Positions 35,479 through 44,716 are shown, counted from the stretch's first letter. The stretch is 64,000 nucleotides of DNA from Streptomyces cavernae (GCF_004023625.1 NZ_RPDJ01000032.1:1-64000), one strand, 5' to 3'. The notes: a model not told the origin generated them from the sequence alone. Numbers and translations are program-made.

Positions 35479-37206
35479 TCAGCGCAGGATCAGGCGGTAC
35501 GACGACGGCGACCGCCCCGTTATCAGCACCCGGACACCGTCGACGGGCAGCGAGCCGCCCAGCCAGGCGTAGCGTTCGCCCGCGTCGACCACCGGGGGCT
35601 GTTTGCCGCCCTTGCCGTTGCCGGGGCCGAAGGTGATGTGATCGCCGCCGACCGTGTACGTGGCCTCGCCCGACACCAGGTGGTAGGTGTCGGTCTCCCC
35701 CGCCACCGGTTCCAGGCCCTCGCCGGTGAGGGTGCCGCCGCGGCGGAAACACAGTTCGACGGTGAACGGGGCGGCGCTGCCGGTCAGGTCGACGTCGATG
35801 TCCCAGGCCCCGCCGCCGGCTTCCCGGACCTCGCGGAGCACGACCTCGGTACTCAGGGTGCAGTAGTCCTTCGGCCGGTGCGGGAAGTCCATCGCGGACC
35901 AGAACCGGCCGTCGTCGGTGAGGGCGTAGTCGCCGTCGGGCCGGCGGTGCGCGGCGGGGAGCGGGTGGTGGAACGCGGCACGGAGCTCCGCGTGCAGCCG
36001 CCAGGCGTCTCCCCGGCGCTCGAGGCCCTCCGACCTGAAGTGCCCGAGGGAGAAGAACTGCGGGGCCAGCCGCAGCGAGTCGAGGATCGCCTCGCCCTTG
36101 CGGAACTTGAAGAAGGTGGGATTGGAGGACAGGCCCGAGGAAATGGCGTGCGTGTGCGGGACGTCCGTACCGCCGAAGACGCTCGCCGTGCTCCGGCCCC
36201 GGCGAACCCTCACGAGCCGGCAACTGTCGTCATGGTGCTCGAAGTCGGTGGGCAGTTCAGCCGACTCCGGTAGAAGGCGGCCGAGTTCGGGCTGGTCGAG
36301 GATCTGGGCCAGCCGGTCGCCCAGCGGGGTCTCGCCCATCCGCTGGCCGGCGCCGCGTTCCCGCAGCAGCCGGGCCACGGCGGCGAAACGTCCGTCGCCG
36401 TCATGAATCGCCATCTCCCGGTACTGCAACCAGAATTCGGGGAGGTGCCGGGCGGTGGTCTGGTCCTGGCGCCGTGAATGGACCGACTCCAACTCGCCGT
36501 CGGGTTCGGTGAGGTACAGCCCGGCCTCCAGATTGGCCCGGACGTTGGCGTAGAGGTCGCTGCGCCCGTAATTGCGGGCGAGCAGCAGCAGCGCCGGATT
36601 GGTCACCACCGCCGAGTAGGTGGGGCTGCGCTCGCTGTACTCTCCGCCGGGCAACTGGTCGATGCCCTCGGCTAGCCAGGCGTCGATGCGTTCCGGGTAC
36701 GCCGGGTCGGGCCAGCGGCGGTGGATCCGGGCGAGCGCGGCGCACACCAGCCAGCGGTGGTTGGCGGTGTGCAGCCCGCCGGTGGCGAGGCCGGGACCGG
36801 CCTTGCGCAGGATGTTCTCGACGGTGGCCCGGATGCCGGCCGTCGGCGGGTGGCCGTCCTCGTCCAGCAGGTGGTACGTGATGTTCAGGTCGGCGATCGT
36901 GAAGGCCGTGTCCGGGGGCGACCCGGTCCCGCCCTGCTCGAACCACAGCCCGTTGTCCAACTGTTCCTCGGCGAGCGCCTCGGCCAGTTCCGTCATCGGT
37001 CCGAGCAGGTCCTCCGCGTGGTGGTACGCCGCCGCGTCGTGCACGTGGACCGAGGTGAGGGTGCGCAGCGCCCGGCCCGTGGAGCGGGCCCTGCCCAGGT
37101 CACGCAGCTCGGTGAGGTGATCCCGGTAGCCGTCCAGGAGGGCCTTGGCCCGCGCTTCGGCGGCCGTGGTGAGGAACTCCAGGAAGTCGGTGTCGAGCCG
37201 GGTCAC
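35479..37206 (-). CDS. Heparinase II/III-like polysaccharide lyase
   Basis: A 575-residue protein. The N-terminal ~290 residues look like an alpha/alpha-toroid (repeated helices; DNGLWFEQGGTGSPPDTAFTIADL, TANHRWLVCAALARIHRRW, YSERSPTYSAVVTNPALLLLARNYG). The rest is beta-rich (VRRGRSTASVFGGTD, FSLGHFRSEG, ITFGPGNGKGG). This two-part fold matches heparinase II/III-type lyases; the conserved Tyr and His in YSERSPTYS and HTHAISSG are candidate catalytic residues. No signal peptide, so it probably acts on imported oligosaccharides. The GTG start follows aggag and overlaps the upstream stop (GTGA). It is the last gene of the ABC importer operon. Confidence 0.7.
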   Translation of the reverse strand: MTRLDTDFLEFLTTAAEARAKALLDGYRDHLTELRDLGRARSTGRALRTLTSVHVHDAAAYHHAEDLLGPMTELAEALAEEQLDNGLWFEQGGTGSPPDTAFTIADLNITYHLLDEDGHPPTAGIRATVENILRKAGPGLATGGLHTANHRWLVCAALARIHRRWPDPAYPERIDAWLAEGIDQLPGGEYSERSPTYSAVVTNPALLLLARNYGRSDLYANVRANLEAGLYLTEPDGELESVHSRRQDQTTARHLPEFWLQYREMAIHDGDGRFAAVARLLRERGAGQRMGETPLGDRLAQILDQPELGRLLPESAELPTDFEHHDDSCRLVRVRRGRSTASVFGGTDVPHTHAISSGLSSNPTFFKFRKGEAILDSLRLAPQFFSLGHFRSEGLERRGDAWRLHAELRAAFHHPLPAAHRRPDGDYALTDDGRFWSAMDFPHRPKDYCTLSTEVVLREVREAGGGAWDIDVDLTGSAAPFTVELCFRRGGTLTGEGLEPVAGETDTYHLVSGEATYTVGGDHITFGPGNGKGGKQPPVVDAGERYAWLGGSLPVDGVRVLITGRSPSSYRLILR

Positions 37207-37868
37207 GGATTCTCCTGAGGTGCTGGGTGCGGTACGTGGTCTCGGGCGCGGATCGTTCGAACGCCGGTCTCCACGCCTCCCCCACTGTGGCGTACGTAGG
37301 TCGCGGTGAGCGCGAGAGCCAGCGGTCCGGGTGCCAGGAAGGCGAGCGGCGGCAGCATCCAGGCGCACACCGCGGCCGCCGCCAGGGCGAGCAACACCAG
37401 CGCACTGCCACCGGCGTCGCGTACGGCGTCGCCCGCCGCGCCCCGTACGGCCGCGGGCCAGTCGGTGAGGGACTCGGGCCGTCCGCAGGCGCGCAGCCCC
37501 ACGACGACGGCGCAGGCTCCGATCGCGCCGGCCACGACGGCGAACAGGGGCGCGCCGGGAAGTCCGGCCCGGGCCAGCGCCAGATCCGCGCCGAGCAGCA
37601 GCACCCCGCCCACCGCTGCCGCTCCGGCAGCCAGATCCCCGGCCCGCGCCCGTTTCCGCAGGAGAGCCAGGTACCGCCCGGCGGTGACGGGTTCGTCCCG
37701 GCCCGCTCCGCGCAGCACCGCGCAGGCGGTGGACAGCGCGGCCGGCACGGTCACCAGCGCCAGACCGACGACGGCGGTGAGCACGCCGACGCTCAGCACG
37801 TCCGCGAACAGCGTCATCCGCGGCCCGAAGATCTCGCCGGCCTCCCGGCGGTCGCGTGTCTCCCTCAT
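37203..37868 (-). CDS. DUF624/YesL-like membrane protein
   Basis: A 221-residue integral membrane protein with four or five hydrophobic segments (VLSVGVLTAVVGLALVTVPAAL, LFAVVAGAIGACAVVVG, LVLLALAAAAVCAWMLPPLAFL). The opening MTLFADVLSVGVLTAV with FGPRM before it resembles the YesL/DUF624 group, which is often encoded within carbohydrate ABC operons and whose function is unclear. It overlaps the upstream permease (ATGA) and the downstream lyase (GTGA), so it is part of the same transcription unit. Confidence 0.72.
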   Translation of the reverse strand: MRETRDRREAGEIFGPRMTLFADVLSVGVLTAVVGLALVTVPAALSTACAVLRGAGRDEPVTAGRYLALLRKRARAGDLAAGAAAVGGVLLLGADLALARAGLPGAPLFAVVAGAIGACAVVVGLRACGRPESLTDWPAAVRGAAGDAVRDAGGSALVLLALAAAAVCAWMLPPLAFLAPGPLALALTATYVRHSGGGVETGVRTIRARDHVPHPAPQENP

Positions 37869-38731
37869 CCCTTGATCCCGGAGCTGGCCATGCCCTCGAC
37901 GAGGAACCGCTGGAAGGCGAGGAAGAACAGCACGATCGGCAGCAGCGCGATCACCGACATCGCGAACATCGGGCCGAACGCCGAGGTGCTGGAGGCGTCC
38001 ACGAACGACCTCAGCGCCAGCGTCAGCGTGAACTTCTCCGGCGAGAAGAGGTAGATCAGCTGAGTGAAGAAGTCGTTCCAGGTCCAGATGAAGGTGAAGA
38101 TCGCCGTGGTGATGAGCGCGGGCCGGGTCAGCGGCAGGATCACCCGGAAGAAGCTGCCGAACGGTCCGCAGCCGTCGATCCGCGCGGCCTCCTCCAGTTC
38201 GCGTGGCAGTCCACGCATGAACTGGACGATGAGGAAGACGAAGAACGCCTCGGTGGCGAGGAACTTGGGCAGGATCAGCGGCCAGTAGGTGTTCACCATG
38301 CCGAGCTGGTTGAAAATGATGTACTGCGGGATCAGCACGGCGTGGTGCGGCAGCATGATGGTCGCGATCATGAACGCGAACAGGGGCCCGCGCAGCCGGA
38401 ACCGCAGTCGGGCGAAGGCATAGGCGGCGAGCGAGCAGCTGAGGACGTTGCCGATGACGGCGCCGCCCGCGATGAACAGGGAGTTGCCGAGGAGCTGCCA
38501 GACCGAGACGTCGTTCACACCGTCCAGGGCGGTGGTGTAGTTGGACCACTCCAGTCGGCTCGGGAGCAGGTCGAGGCTGGCGATGACCTCGTCGGCGGGT
38601 TTGACGGAGGTCGCCAGCAGCCAGGCGAGCGGGTAGAGCATGACGAGCAGTGCGGCCAGGCAGCCCACGTGCAGGGCGAGGCGCCGCCAGGCGACCGGCT
38701 TGCGGGTGGCGACCGTGGACGAGGTGGTCAT
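37865..38731 (-). CDS. Carbohydrate ABC transporter permease (MalG type)
   Basis: A 288-residue permease with six membrane spans. The EAA loop ELEEAARIDGCGPFGSFFRVILPLTRPAL, the docking site for the ATPase, lies near 190, and FLVEGMASSGIKG is the usual C-terminus of MalG-type proteins. Its ATG overlaps the upstream permease stop by 4 bp. No ATPase gene is present in the operon; Streptomyces sugar importers commonly share one ATPase (MsiK). Confidence 0.92.
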   Translation of the reverse strand: MTTSSTVATRKPVAWRRLALHVGCLAALLVMLYPLAWLLATSVKPADEVIASLDLLPSRLEWSNYTTALDGVNDVSVWQLLGNSLFIAGGAVIGNVLSCSLAAYAFARLRFRLRGPLFAFMIATIMLPHHAVLIPQYIIFNQLGMVNTYWPLILPKFLATEAFFVFLIVQFMRGLPRELEEAARIDGCGPFGSFFRVILPLTRPALITTAIFTFIWTWNDFFTQLIYLFSPEKFTLTLALRSFVDASSTSAFGPMFAMSVIALLPIVLFFLAFQRFLVEGMASSGIKG

Positions 38732-39666
38732 CGTTCCCCCTCGGAGGCGTAGAAGACCCAGGACCGCGAGGTTCGGAACAGCACGGCGGTGACGGCGCCG
38801 ATGACGACCAGCAGGACCCAGGCCATCGCGGAGGCGTAGCCCATGTGCGAGGCGACGAAGGCACGGTCGTAGAGGTAGAGGGTGTACACGAGCGTGGAGT
38901 CGGCGGGCCCGCCCTTGCCGGCGCTGACGGCGAAGGCCGGGGTGAAGACCTGGAAGGCCTGGATGGTCTGCAGAACCACGTTGAAGAAGATCACCGGGGA
39001 CAGCATGGGCACGGTGATGGACAGGAACTGCCGCCACTTGCCGGCCCCGTCGACCTCCGCGGCCTCGTACAACTCCCCCGGGATCTGCTGGAGTCCGGCG
39101 AGGAAGATGACCATCGGCGCGCCGAACTGCCACACCGTCAGCAGCGCCACGGCGAGCAGCGACCAGCCCGGCCGGTTGACCCAGCCGCCCGTCCCCAGCA
39201 GGTTGTCCACGGTCCCGCCGTCGTTGAAGACGGCCCGCCACACCAGCGCGATGGACATCGACGCACCCAGCAGTGAGGGCGCGTAGAAGGCGGAACGGTA
39301 GAAGCCCCTGCCGCGGCGCATGTTCTTCAGCGCCAGCGCCACGACGAGGGCGAGGCCCAGTTGCAGCGGCACGGCGATCACCACGTACGTCAGTGTCGTG
39401 ACGACCGACCGCCAGTAGCGCGGGTCCTCGGTGAACATCTGCGTGTAGTTGCGCAGGCCCACCCAGTTCGGCGGGTTGAACAGGTCGTAGTCGGTGAACG
39501 ACAGGTACAGCGAGACGGCCATCGGCAGCAGGGTGAGCACACACGCGCCGAGCACCCAGGGTGACAGGAACACCCAGGCGGCGCCCTCGCGCCGGCGCCC
39601 GGCGGCCTTCTTCGCCGCCGCCGCGCCCGAGGGCCGGACGGCGGGGGGCATCTGTGTCGCGGTCAT
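38728..39666 (-). CDS. Carbohydrate ABC transporter permease (MalF type)
   Basis: A 312-residue permease with six spans. WVFLSPWVLGACVLTLLPMAVSLYLSFTDYD is the standard MalF-type start, and ELYEAAEVDGAGKWRQFLSITVPMLSPV is the EAA loop. It pairs with the MalG-type permease. Its start overlaps the substrate-binding protein stop by 4 bp (GTGA or ATGA type), so expression is tightly coupled. Confidence 0.92.
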   Translation of the reverse strand: MTATQMPPAVRPSGAAAAKKAAGRRREGAAWVFLSPWVLGACVLTLLPMAVSLYLSFTDYDLFNPPNWVGLRNYTQMFTEDPRYWRSVVTTLTYVVIAVPLQLGLALVVALALKNMRRGRGFYRSAFYAPSLLGASMSIALVWRAVFNDGGTVDNLLGTGGWVNRPGWSLLAVALLTVWQFGAPMVIFLAGLQQIPGELYEAAEVDGAGKWRQFLSITVPMLSPVIFFNVVLQTIQAFQVFTPAFAVSAGKGGPADSTLVYTLYLYDRAFVASHMGYASAMAWVLLVVIGAVTAVLFRTSRSWVFYASEGER

Positions 39667-40931
39667 GACCTCAGCTCCGCCTTCGCCTCGGTGATGTAGT
39701 TCTCGGCGGCCTCGCGGGGGGACATCCGCTCGTACGAGACCTGGTCGTAGTCGCGCTGGAAGGTGGTCTGCAGTGCGCTGTCACCCGAAGGGGGCGCCTT
39801 CGGAGGCGCGTTGAGGGTGCCGTCGAGCGAGGCCTGGAAGTCGGCGATGGTCTTGTCGAAGTCCTTCAGCTCGGGAGCGATGTCCTCCCGGATGGTCTCG
39901 TTGACGGGGATGCCGCGGGTGGCACCGAGGATCTTCGCGGCGTCCGGGTCGTTGACGAGGAAGTCGACGAGCTGCGCCGCCCTCTTCGCGTGCGGGGTGC
40001 TGGCGCCGACTCCCATGAACATCGACGGCTTGAAGTACTGCCCCGGGGTCCCGTCGCCGGCGGACGGCATGGGCGCCAGCGTGACCCCGCCCTCGACCAG
40101 CGCCAGGTAACCACTGGACGGTGCGTCCCAGTTGAAGTCGGAGATGGCCGTGCCACGACCCAGCGGGGTGTTCTCCACGGCCCCGTCGAGCTGGGTGGTC
40201 TGCTCGGCGGGCGAGACCGCGCCCTCCCGGCGCAGCCGGTCCGTGAAGGTCCACCACTCCGCCAAGTCGTCGGCGTCGAAGCCCAGTCGGCGGTCGTCGG
40301 TGTACAACTCCTTGCCCTGACCGCGCAGCCACACCTCGAAGGCGTCCTCGCTCTGCCCCGGATCGGTACCGCCGGGCCGACCGGTCTTCTCCCTCAACTC
40401 CCGCATGGCATCAGCCCATTGGTCCCAGGTCCAGCCCTCCCGGGGCAGCGGAACCCCGGACCGCTCCCAGGCCTTGGTGTCGTACACGACGGTCTCGGTG
40501 CCGCGCCCCTGCGGGATGGCGTACTGCTTGCCGTCCACCACACCGGTGGCGAGCAGCCCCCGCTCGATGTCCTCGGTCCGGACCTCGCCCCGCAGATCCA
40601 GCAGCACACCCCCGGACGCGTACTGGTCGATCATGCGGTAGTCGAGCTGCATCACGTCCGGGGCGTCACCGCCCGCCGCCTGGGTGGCCAGCTTCTGCTT
40701 GTAGGCCTCGTACCCGGCGAACGACGTCTGCACCTCGACGCCGGGATGCCGCTCCTCGAACAGCGCCACGGCCTCCTCGGTACGGGCCGCCCGGTCCGGA
40801 TTGCCCCACCAGGTGTACTGCAGCACGACCTTGCCGCCACCCGTCTCCTCGCCGGAGCAACCGCTGAGCACCACGCAGAGCGCGAGCACGGCGGCCACGG
40901 CGCAGGACCTTCTCGTCCTGTATCCGGGCAT
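39663..40931 (-). CDS. Extracellular sugar-binding lipoprotein of ABC importer
   Basis: A 422-residue substrate-binding protein. The lipoprotein signal ends in VVLSGC, and QYTWWGNPDRAARTEEAVALFEERHPGVEV is the typical family-1 solute-binding start. The ATG at 40931 was chosen because it begins the signal peptide and has gggaaagggg upstream; the open frame continues 35 codons further without reason. It delivers an oligosaccharide to the two permeases. The lyase at the operon end suggests uronic-acid or amino-sugar-containing oligosaccharides. Confidence 0.9.
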   Translation of the reverse strand: MPGYRTRRSCAVAAVLALCVVLSGCSGEETGGGKVVLQYTWWGNPDRAARTEEAVALFEERHPGVEVQTSFAGYEAYKQKLATQAAGGDAPDVMQLDYRMIDQYASGGVLLDLRGEVRTEDIERGLLATGVVDGKQYAIPQGRGTETVVYDTKAWERSGVPLPREGWTWDQWADAMRELREKTGRPGGTDPGQSEDAFEVWLRGQGKELYTDDRRLGFDADDLAEWWTFTDRLRREGAVSPAEQTTQLDGAVENTPLGRGTAISDFNWDAPSSGYLALVEGGVTLAPMPSAGDGTPGQYFKPSMFMGVGASTPHAKRAAQLVDFLVNDPDAAKILGATRGIPVNETIREDIAPELKDFDKTIADFQASLDGTLNAPPKAPPSGDSALQTTFQRDYDQVSYERMSPREAAENYITEAKAELRS

Positions 40932-40950
40932 GCCTCTGCCCCTTTCCCTA

Positions 40951-40962
40951 GAAAGCGCTTGC
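40951..40962. promoter_or_regulatory. LacI-family operator-like palindrome
   Basis: gaaagcgcttgc, a 12-bp near-palindrome around agcgct, lies 20 bp upstream of the substrate-binding protein start. LacI-type repressors of Streptomyces sugar operons bind sites of this kind. No LacI gene is in the window, so the cognate regulator would be elsewhere. Confidence 0.65.
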
Positions 40963-41154
40963 ATCCGCAGGGACCCTTGGACCCTAGAGAATGTCCGGAT
41001 GTCCCAACAACCCCCGTGCAGAGATCGGTACGACACTCATTGACTCGTGTCCACGCGGGTGTCAACCTCGGGGCGTGCGACGTTGCTTGAGGCTGCCCAG
41101 GTGCCGGGGGTTCCCATACCTGGGGACCCCGCCCCCAAACCCCTGAAAGAACGG

Positions 41155-41444
41155 GACGCGCACCCCCACAGCCGACAGCCGCGAACCGACGGAAGGGGAC
41201 GTGCCGGGTTCTCCGCCCGCAGCGGCTGGCGGTCGGACCAGACACGAAACCCGTGGGACGCGCACTTCCACAGCCGACAGCCGCGAACCGACGGAAGGGG
41301 ACGTGCCGGGTTCTCCGCCCGCAGCGGCTGGCGATCGGACCAGACACGAAACCCGTGGGACGCGCACTTCCACAGCCGACAGCCGCGAACCGACGGAAGG
41401 GGACGTGCCGGGTTCTCCGCCCGCAGCGGCTGGCGGTCGGACCA
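41155..41444. repeat. 102-bp tandem repeat, 2.8 near-identical copies
   Basis: Units start at 41155, 41257 and 41359; each opens gacgcgcac and passes through ccgacagccgcgaaccgacgg and tctccgcccgcagcggctgg. Copies 2 and 3 differ from copy 1 mainly at cccc/tt and one base (ggtcgg/gatcgg). The third stops 16 bp short. The 102-bp period keeps frame, so all six frames show repeated peptides, but none resembles a protein. It lies in the 934-bp space between two divergent genes (40932-41865). Confidence 0.95.
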
Positions 41445-41516
41445 GTCCTACTCCTCCGTGCGACACGAAACCCGCCAGACCGAGGACGGAGAACCCGGCG
41501 CGGCCCCGCCCCAGCA

Positions 41517-41579
41517 ACCGGCCACCGGCCACCGGCCACCGGCCACCGGCAACCGGCAACCGGCAACCGGCAACCGGCG
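41517..41579. repeat. 7-bp microsatellite (accggcc, then accggca)
   Basis: About nine head-to-tail copies: four of accggcc then five of accggca. After it, from about 41580 to 41865, the + strand is notably rich in C and A and poor in T and G. This C-rich, G-poor, probably unstructured leader lies directly before the Gfo/Idh start codon and resembles a Rho-loading region. Confidence 0.9.
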
Positions 41580-41865
41580 CAACGGCGCCCGGCCTCGCAA
41601 GACGCAGCACCACCCAACAAACCGACCACGGCAACACGACCAGCCACATCAACACAGACCGGCCAAAAACCGGCAACAGGCAGCAACACACCAGCCCCCA
41701 CAAACCCCGAGGAAGAAGAATCCGGCACCACCCCGACCCACGAATCACAGCAAGCGCACCGGCCACCCACCTCCGTGCACCACACGGACGCGGCCCACGA
41801 CGCACGACAAGGCGCAACCGGCAACAACCGCCGCCGAGGCGCCCGCACGACGAACGGAGAACCGC

Positions 41866-43212
41866 ATGGCCCACCCCACCGCACAACCCCGTCGCCGCCG
41901 CTGCGCCGTAGTGGGCCTTGGCGCCCGCGCCCAGCTCTACACCGACGCCCTCACCGGCACCTACGCCGACCGGATCGACCTCGTAGGCTTCTGCGACGTC
42001 AACAACCACCGCATGGCCGTCCACAACAACTGGATCCAGGCCGCCCACCCGGACCGAGGGGCTCCCGTACCGTCCTACGCCGCCGAGGACTTCGAGCTGA
42101 TGCTGCGACGCGAACGCGTCGACCTGGTCGTGGTCTGCAGTGTCGATCGCACCCACGACCACTACATCGTCCGCGCACTGGAGGCAGGGTGTGACGTGGT
42201 CACGGAGAAGCCCATGACCACGGACGCCGACCGCGCCCGCCGGATCCTCGACACGCAGCGCCGCACCGGCAGCGATGTGCGGGTCACCTTCAACTACCGC
42301 TACACCCCGGTGCACTCCGCCGTGAAGGAAACCCTCGCGGCAGGAGAGATCGGCGAGGTCGGCTCCGTGCACTTCGAGTGGCTGCTCGACCTGCGGCACG
42401 GCGCCGACTACTTCCGCCGCTGGCACCGCCAGAAGGCGAACTCCGGCGGACTGATGGTGCACAAGGCGACGCACCACTTCGACCTGGTCAACTGGTGGCT
42501 GGACACCACCCCCAAATCGGTCTACGCACAGGGCGGCCTCTTCTTCTACGGAGCCGAGGCGGGCAAACGCCGCGGACTGGCCCGCGACTACGCCCGGGCG
42601 CACGGCTCCGAGTCGGCCGGGAGCGACCCCTTCGCCGTGCACCTGGCGGACTCGCCCGTGCTCAGGGAGTTGTACCTGGACGCCGAGGCGGAGGACGGGT
42701 ACCACCGCGACCAGAACGTCTTCGGCCCCGGGGTGACCATCGAGGACGACATGGCGGTCCTGGTGCGCTACGCGTCAGGGGCCACGCTCACGTACCACCT
42801 CACCGCGTACTCCCCCTGGGAGGGTTACCGGATCGCCTTCAACGGCAGTGCCGGCCGGCTCGAATTACTTGTGGAGGAGTCGACGTGGACCCGGCCGGCC
42901 GTGCGCACCAGCAGCACGAGTGCCGTGCTGCACGGAGCCGAGGCAGGCGACACGGCAGGCCGCACCCAGTTGACACTGCACCGCTTCTGGGAGGAGCCGC
43001 GCGAGCTGAAGGTGGCGAGCGGCGAGGGCGGACACGGCGGCGGGGACGTCCGGATGCTCGAGGACCTGTTCGGCACGGGGCGGACCCCCGACCCCCTGCA
43101 CCGCGCGGCCGACGCCACCGCCGGGGCGCGCTCGCTGGTGACGGGGCTGGCGGCGAACCGCTCGTTCGAGACGGGAATGCCTGTACGAGTACGGGACCTG
43201 CTGGACGTCTGA
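41866..43212 (+). CDS. Gfo/Idh/MocA-family oxidoreductase
   Basis: A 448-residue NAD(P)-dependent sugar oxidoreductase. The Rossmann motif is VVGLGARAQLYTDAL near residue 15. EKPMTTDADRARRI contains the conserved EKP near 115, and GGLMVHKATHHFDLVNWWL carries the candidate catalytic His/Lys set near 205. It is divergent from the ABC importer/lyase operon, so it probably processes the imported sugar. The ATG follows cggagaaccgc. The long open frame upstream is only the tandem repeat and was rejected as coding. Confidence 0.87.
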   Translation: MAHPTAQPRRRRCAVVGLGARAQLYTDALTGTYADRIDLVGFCDVNNHRMAVHNNWIQAAHPDRGAPVPSYAAEDFELMLRRERVDLVVVCSVDRTHDHYIVRALEAGCDVVTEKPMTTDADRARRILDTQRRTGSDVRVTFNYRYTPVHSAVKETLAAGEIGEVGSVHFEWLLDLRHGADYFRRWHRQKANSGGLMVHKATHHFDLVNWWLDTTPKSVYAQGGLFFYGAEAGKRRGLARDYARAHGSESAGSDPFAVHLADSPVLRELYLDAEAEDGYHRDQNVFGPGVTIEDDMAVLVRYASGATLTYHLTAYSPWEGYRIAFNGSAGRLELLVEESTWTRPAVRTSSTSAVLHGAEAGDTAGRTQLTLHRFWEEPRELKVASGEGGHGGGDVRMLEDLFGTGRTPDPLHRAADATAGARSLVTGLAANRSFETGMPVRVRDLLDV

Positions 43213-43242
43213 CGCGCGCGGGGTCAGCGCCCGCCTGCAAGC

Positions 43243-43276
43243 GCCGGAGGAACTGAAACACTTCAGCCCCTCCGGC
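43243..43276. terminator. Hairpin after the Gfo/Idh gene
   Basis: gccggagg and cctccggc pair, with an inner ctgaa/ttcag stem separated by a small bulge; tttggg follows. It is 30 bp after the stop codon. Probably the transcription terminator. Confidence 0.65.
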
Positions 43277-43594
43277 ATTTGGGCTTGACACGCCACGGCC
43301 CCCCGGGGACCGACCCGGGTCGCCGCCCTGCGCGGCGTACGCGAGGCAGGACGAGATCAGTTTCCAGTGCCAGCAGTTGGCGTCGTCGGTGCGGTTTGGA
43401 CCCGTTGGTGTAGAAGCCGGTGGCGCGCGCGACCCCGCCCTTGACCAGGCGCGGCACGATGGATTTGACGGTGTGCCCGTTCAAGTGGCCATTCCCTTGC
43501 ACGAGCGTTCCCGGGCGCCTGCTCCGCGAAAGGTAGGCACACACCCCAACCCGGTGAACCGATGCGGTCACAGCGCTAGGCGGACCCGTGGGCT

Positions 43595-43765
43595 GTGGCC
43601 ATGCGCGATTGCGTCGCCATTGGAGACGGCCAGTGGGACCTTCCGCTCTTCACTGCGGTGGGCCGCAGCATCGCCTTCAACGGCACGCCGGAGGCCCGTC
43701 GTGCCGTTGAAGGCTGCGGTGAGCGGTCGCGAATCCTCCGGTCGCACCGCCCGCGGTGCAACGTT
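43595..43765 (+). pseudogene. C-terminal fragment of a HAD-family phosphatase
   Basis: The frame encodes DCVAIGDGQWDLPLFTAVGRSIAFNGTPEARRAV, which matches the last motif (GDGxND-like, metal-binding) of SerB-type HAD phosphatases, with the usual Asn replaced by Trp. Nothing upstream in 43277-43594 supplies the earlier DxD motifs, and the sequence decays after RRAV. A perfect 15-bp inverted repeat (43673-43687 and 43700-43714) sits inside. A gene remnant at the edge of the putative nucleoside cluster. The rest of 43277-43594 shows no supported gene. Confidence 0.5.
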
Positions 43766-43768
43766 GGC

Positions 43769-44716
43769 TCAGCGCTCCACCAGAGCGGTGACCGCGGACA
43801 GCACCCCTTCCTCCAGCCGCAGCCCCGCGGCGGCCGCATTCGCCTCCGCGTGCCGGGGATTCCTCGTGCCCACAGCCGCCGCGACAACCTCCGGCCGACG
43901 CAGCAGCCAGGCGAGCGCCAGCTGGGCGACCGAGCAACCGGCCTCGTCGGCGAGCGGGGCGAGGCCGCGGACGACCGCCAGATGCGCGCGGCGAGCCTCG
44001 GCTGCGAAGAACCGGGGGTGGTTCTCTGCGCAGAAGAAGTCGTGCGCCATCACGTTCCCGCCGCGCCAGTCGTCAAAGACCGTCTCCTCGTCGACGGCGC
44101 CGGTGAGCAGGCCGTAGGCGAGGGGCCCGTACGCCAGCAGGCCGATGCCCCGTTCCTGGCACAATGGGCCAAAGCCGTCGAGTTCGTCGCGGTACAGCAG
44201 GGACGCCTGAACCTGGACGTAGTCGACGGGGGACAGATCGGCGCACCGGGCGATGTCCTCCACGGGGTAGTTCGACAGGCCGATGGCCCGCACGAGGCCC
44301 TCGTCGCGCAACCGCGACATCGCCTCCCAGGTCACCTCCACCGGCAGCTGCTCGGCCGGCCAGTGCAGCAGGTACAGGTCGATGTGGTTCCTGCCGAGTC
44401 GTTTGAGCGACTGCTCGAGCGACTGCCGCAGACCGGACTCGGTGTACCGCTGGTCGTCGGGCTCGGGCGCGACTTTGGTGCAGACGAGGACCTCTCGTAG
44501 ATCCGCCAGGGCCTCACCCACCACCGTCTCGGCACCGCCGCCGCCGCCATAGACCTCGGCAGTGTCCACCCAGTTCATCCCCAGGTCCACCGACCGGCGT
44601 ACAGCGGTGATCACTTCGTCGTGCGAGGTGTTGGGGCCCCATGTGGTGCCGCCTCCGGCCTCCCAGCTGCCGTAGCCCAGACTCGACAGGTCCAGTGGGT
44701 TGCGGTTGGAGGGCAT
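43769..44716 (-). CDS. Aldo/keto reductase
   Basis: A 315-residue AKR of the YajO/general-stress type. Tetrad residues are visible as the Asp/Tyr in MNWVDTAEVYGGG, the Lys in VLVCTKVAP and the His in IDLYLLHWP; GLSNYPVEDIARC and the NADPH-binding VAAAVGTRNPRHAEAN follow. The ATG is preceded by gggagaac. It is the last gene of the minus-strand block with PurM-, MazG- and HisG-like genes, 31 bp after the previous one, so a reductive step in the same pathway is plausible. Confidence 0.88.
   Translation of the reverse strand: MPSNRNPLDLSSLGYGSWEAGGGTTWGPNTSHDEVITAVRRSVDLGMNWVDTAEVYGGGGGAETVVGEALADLREVLVCTKVAPEPDDQRYTESGLRQSLEQSLKRLGRNHIDLYLLHWPAEQLPVEVTWEAMSRLRDEGLVRAIGLSNYPVEDIARCADLSPVDYVQVQASLLYRDELDGFGPLCQERGIGLLAYGPLAYGLLTGAVDEETVFDDWRGGNVMAHDFFCAENHPRFFAAEARRAHLAVVRGLAPLADEAGCSVAQLALAWLLRRPEVVAAAVGTRNPRHAEANAAAAGLRLEEGVLSAVTALVER

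Noticed and set aside
41155..41444. CRISPR array
   Set aside because: 102-bp units are directly adjacent without unique spacers, and no cas genes are present.
41047..41865. N-terminal 273-codon extension of the Gfo/Idh gene
   Set aside because: It consists of the 102-bp repeat, the 7-bp microsatellite and a Pro/Thr/Gln-rich stretch; the Rossmann fold starts after 41866.
43263..43594. Short frames on both strands between the terminator and the HAD fragment
   Set aside because: No recognisable motif, no ribosome-binding site and mixed codon bias.
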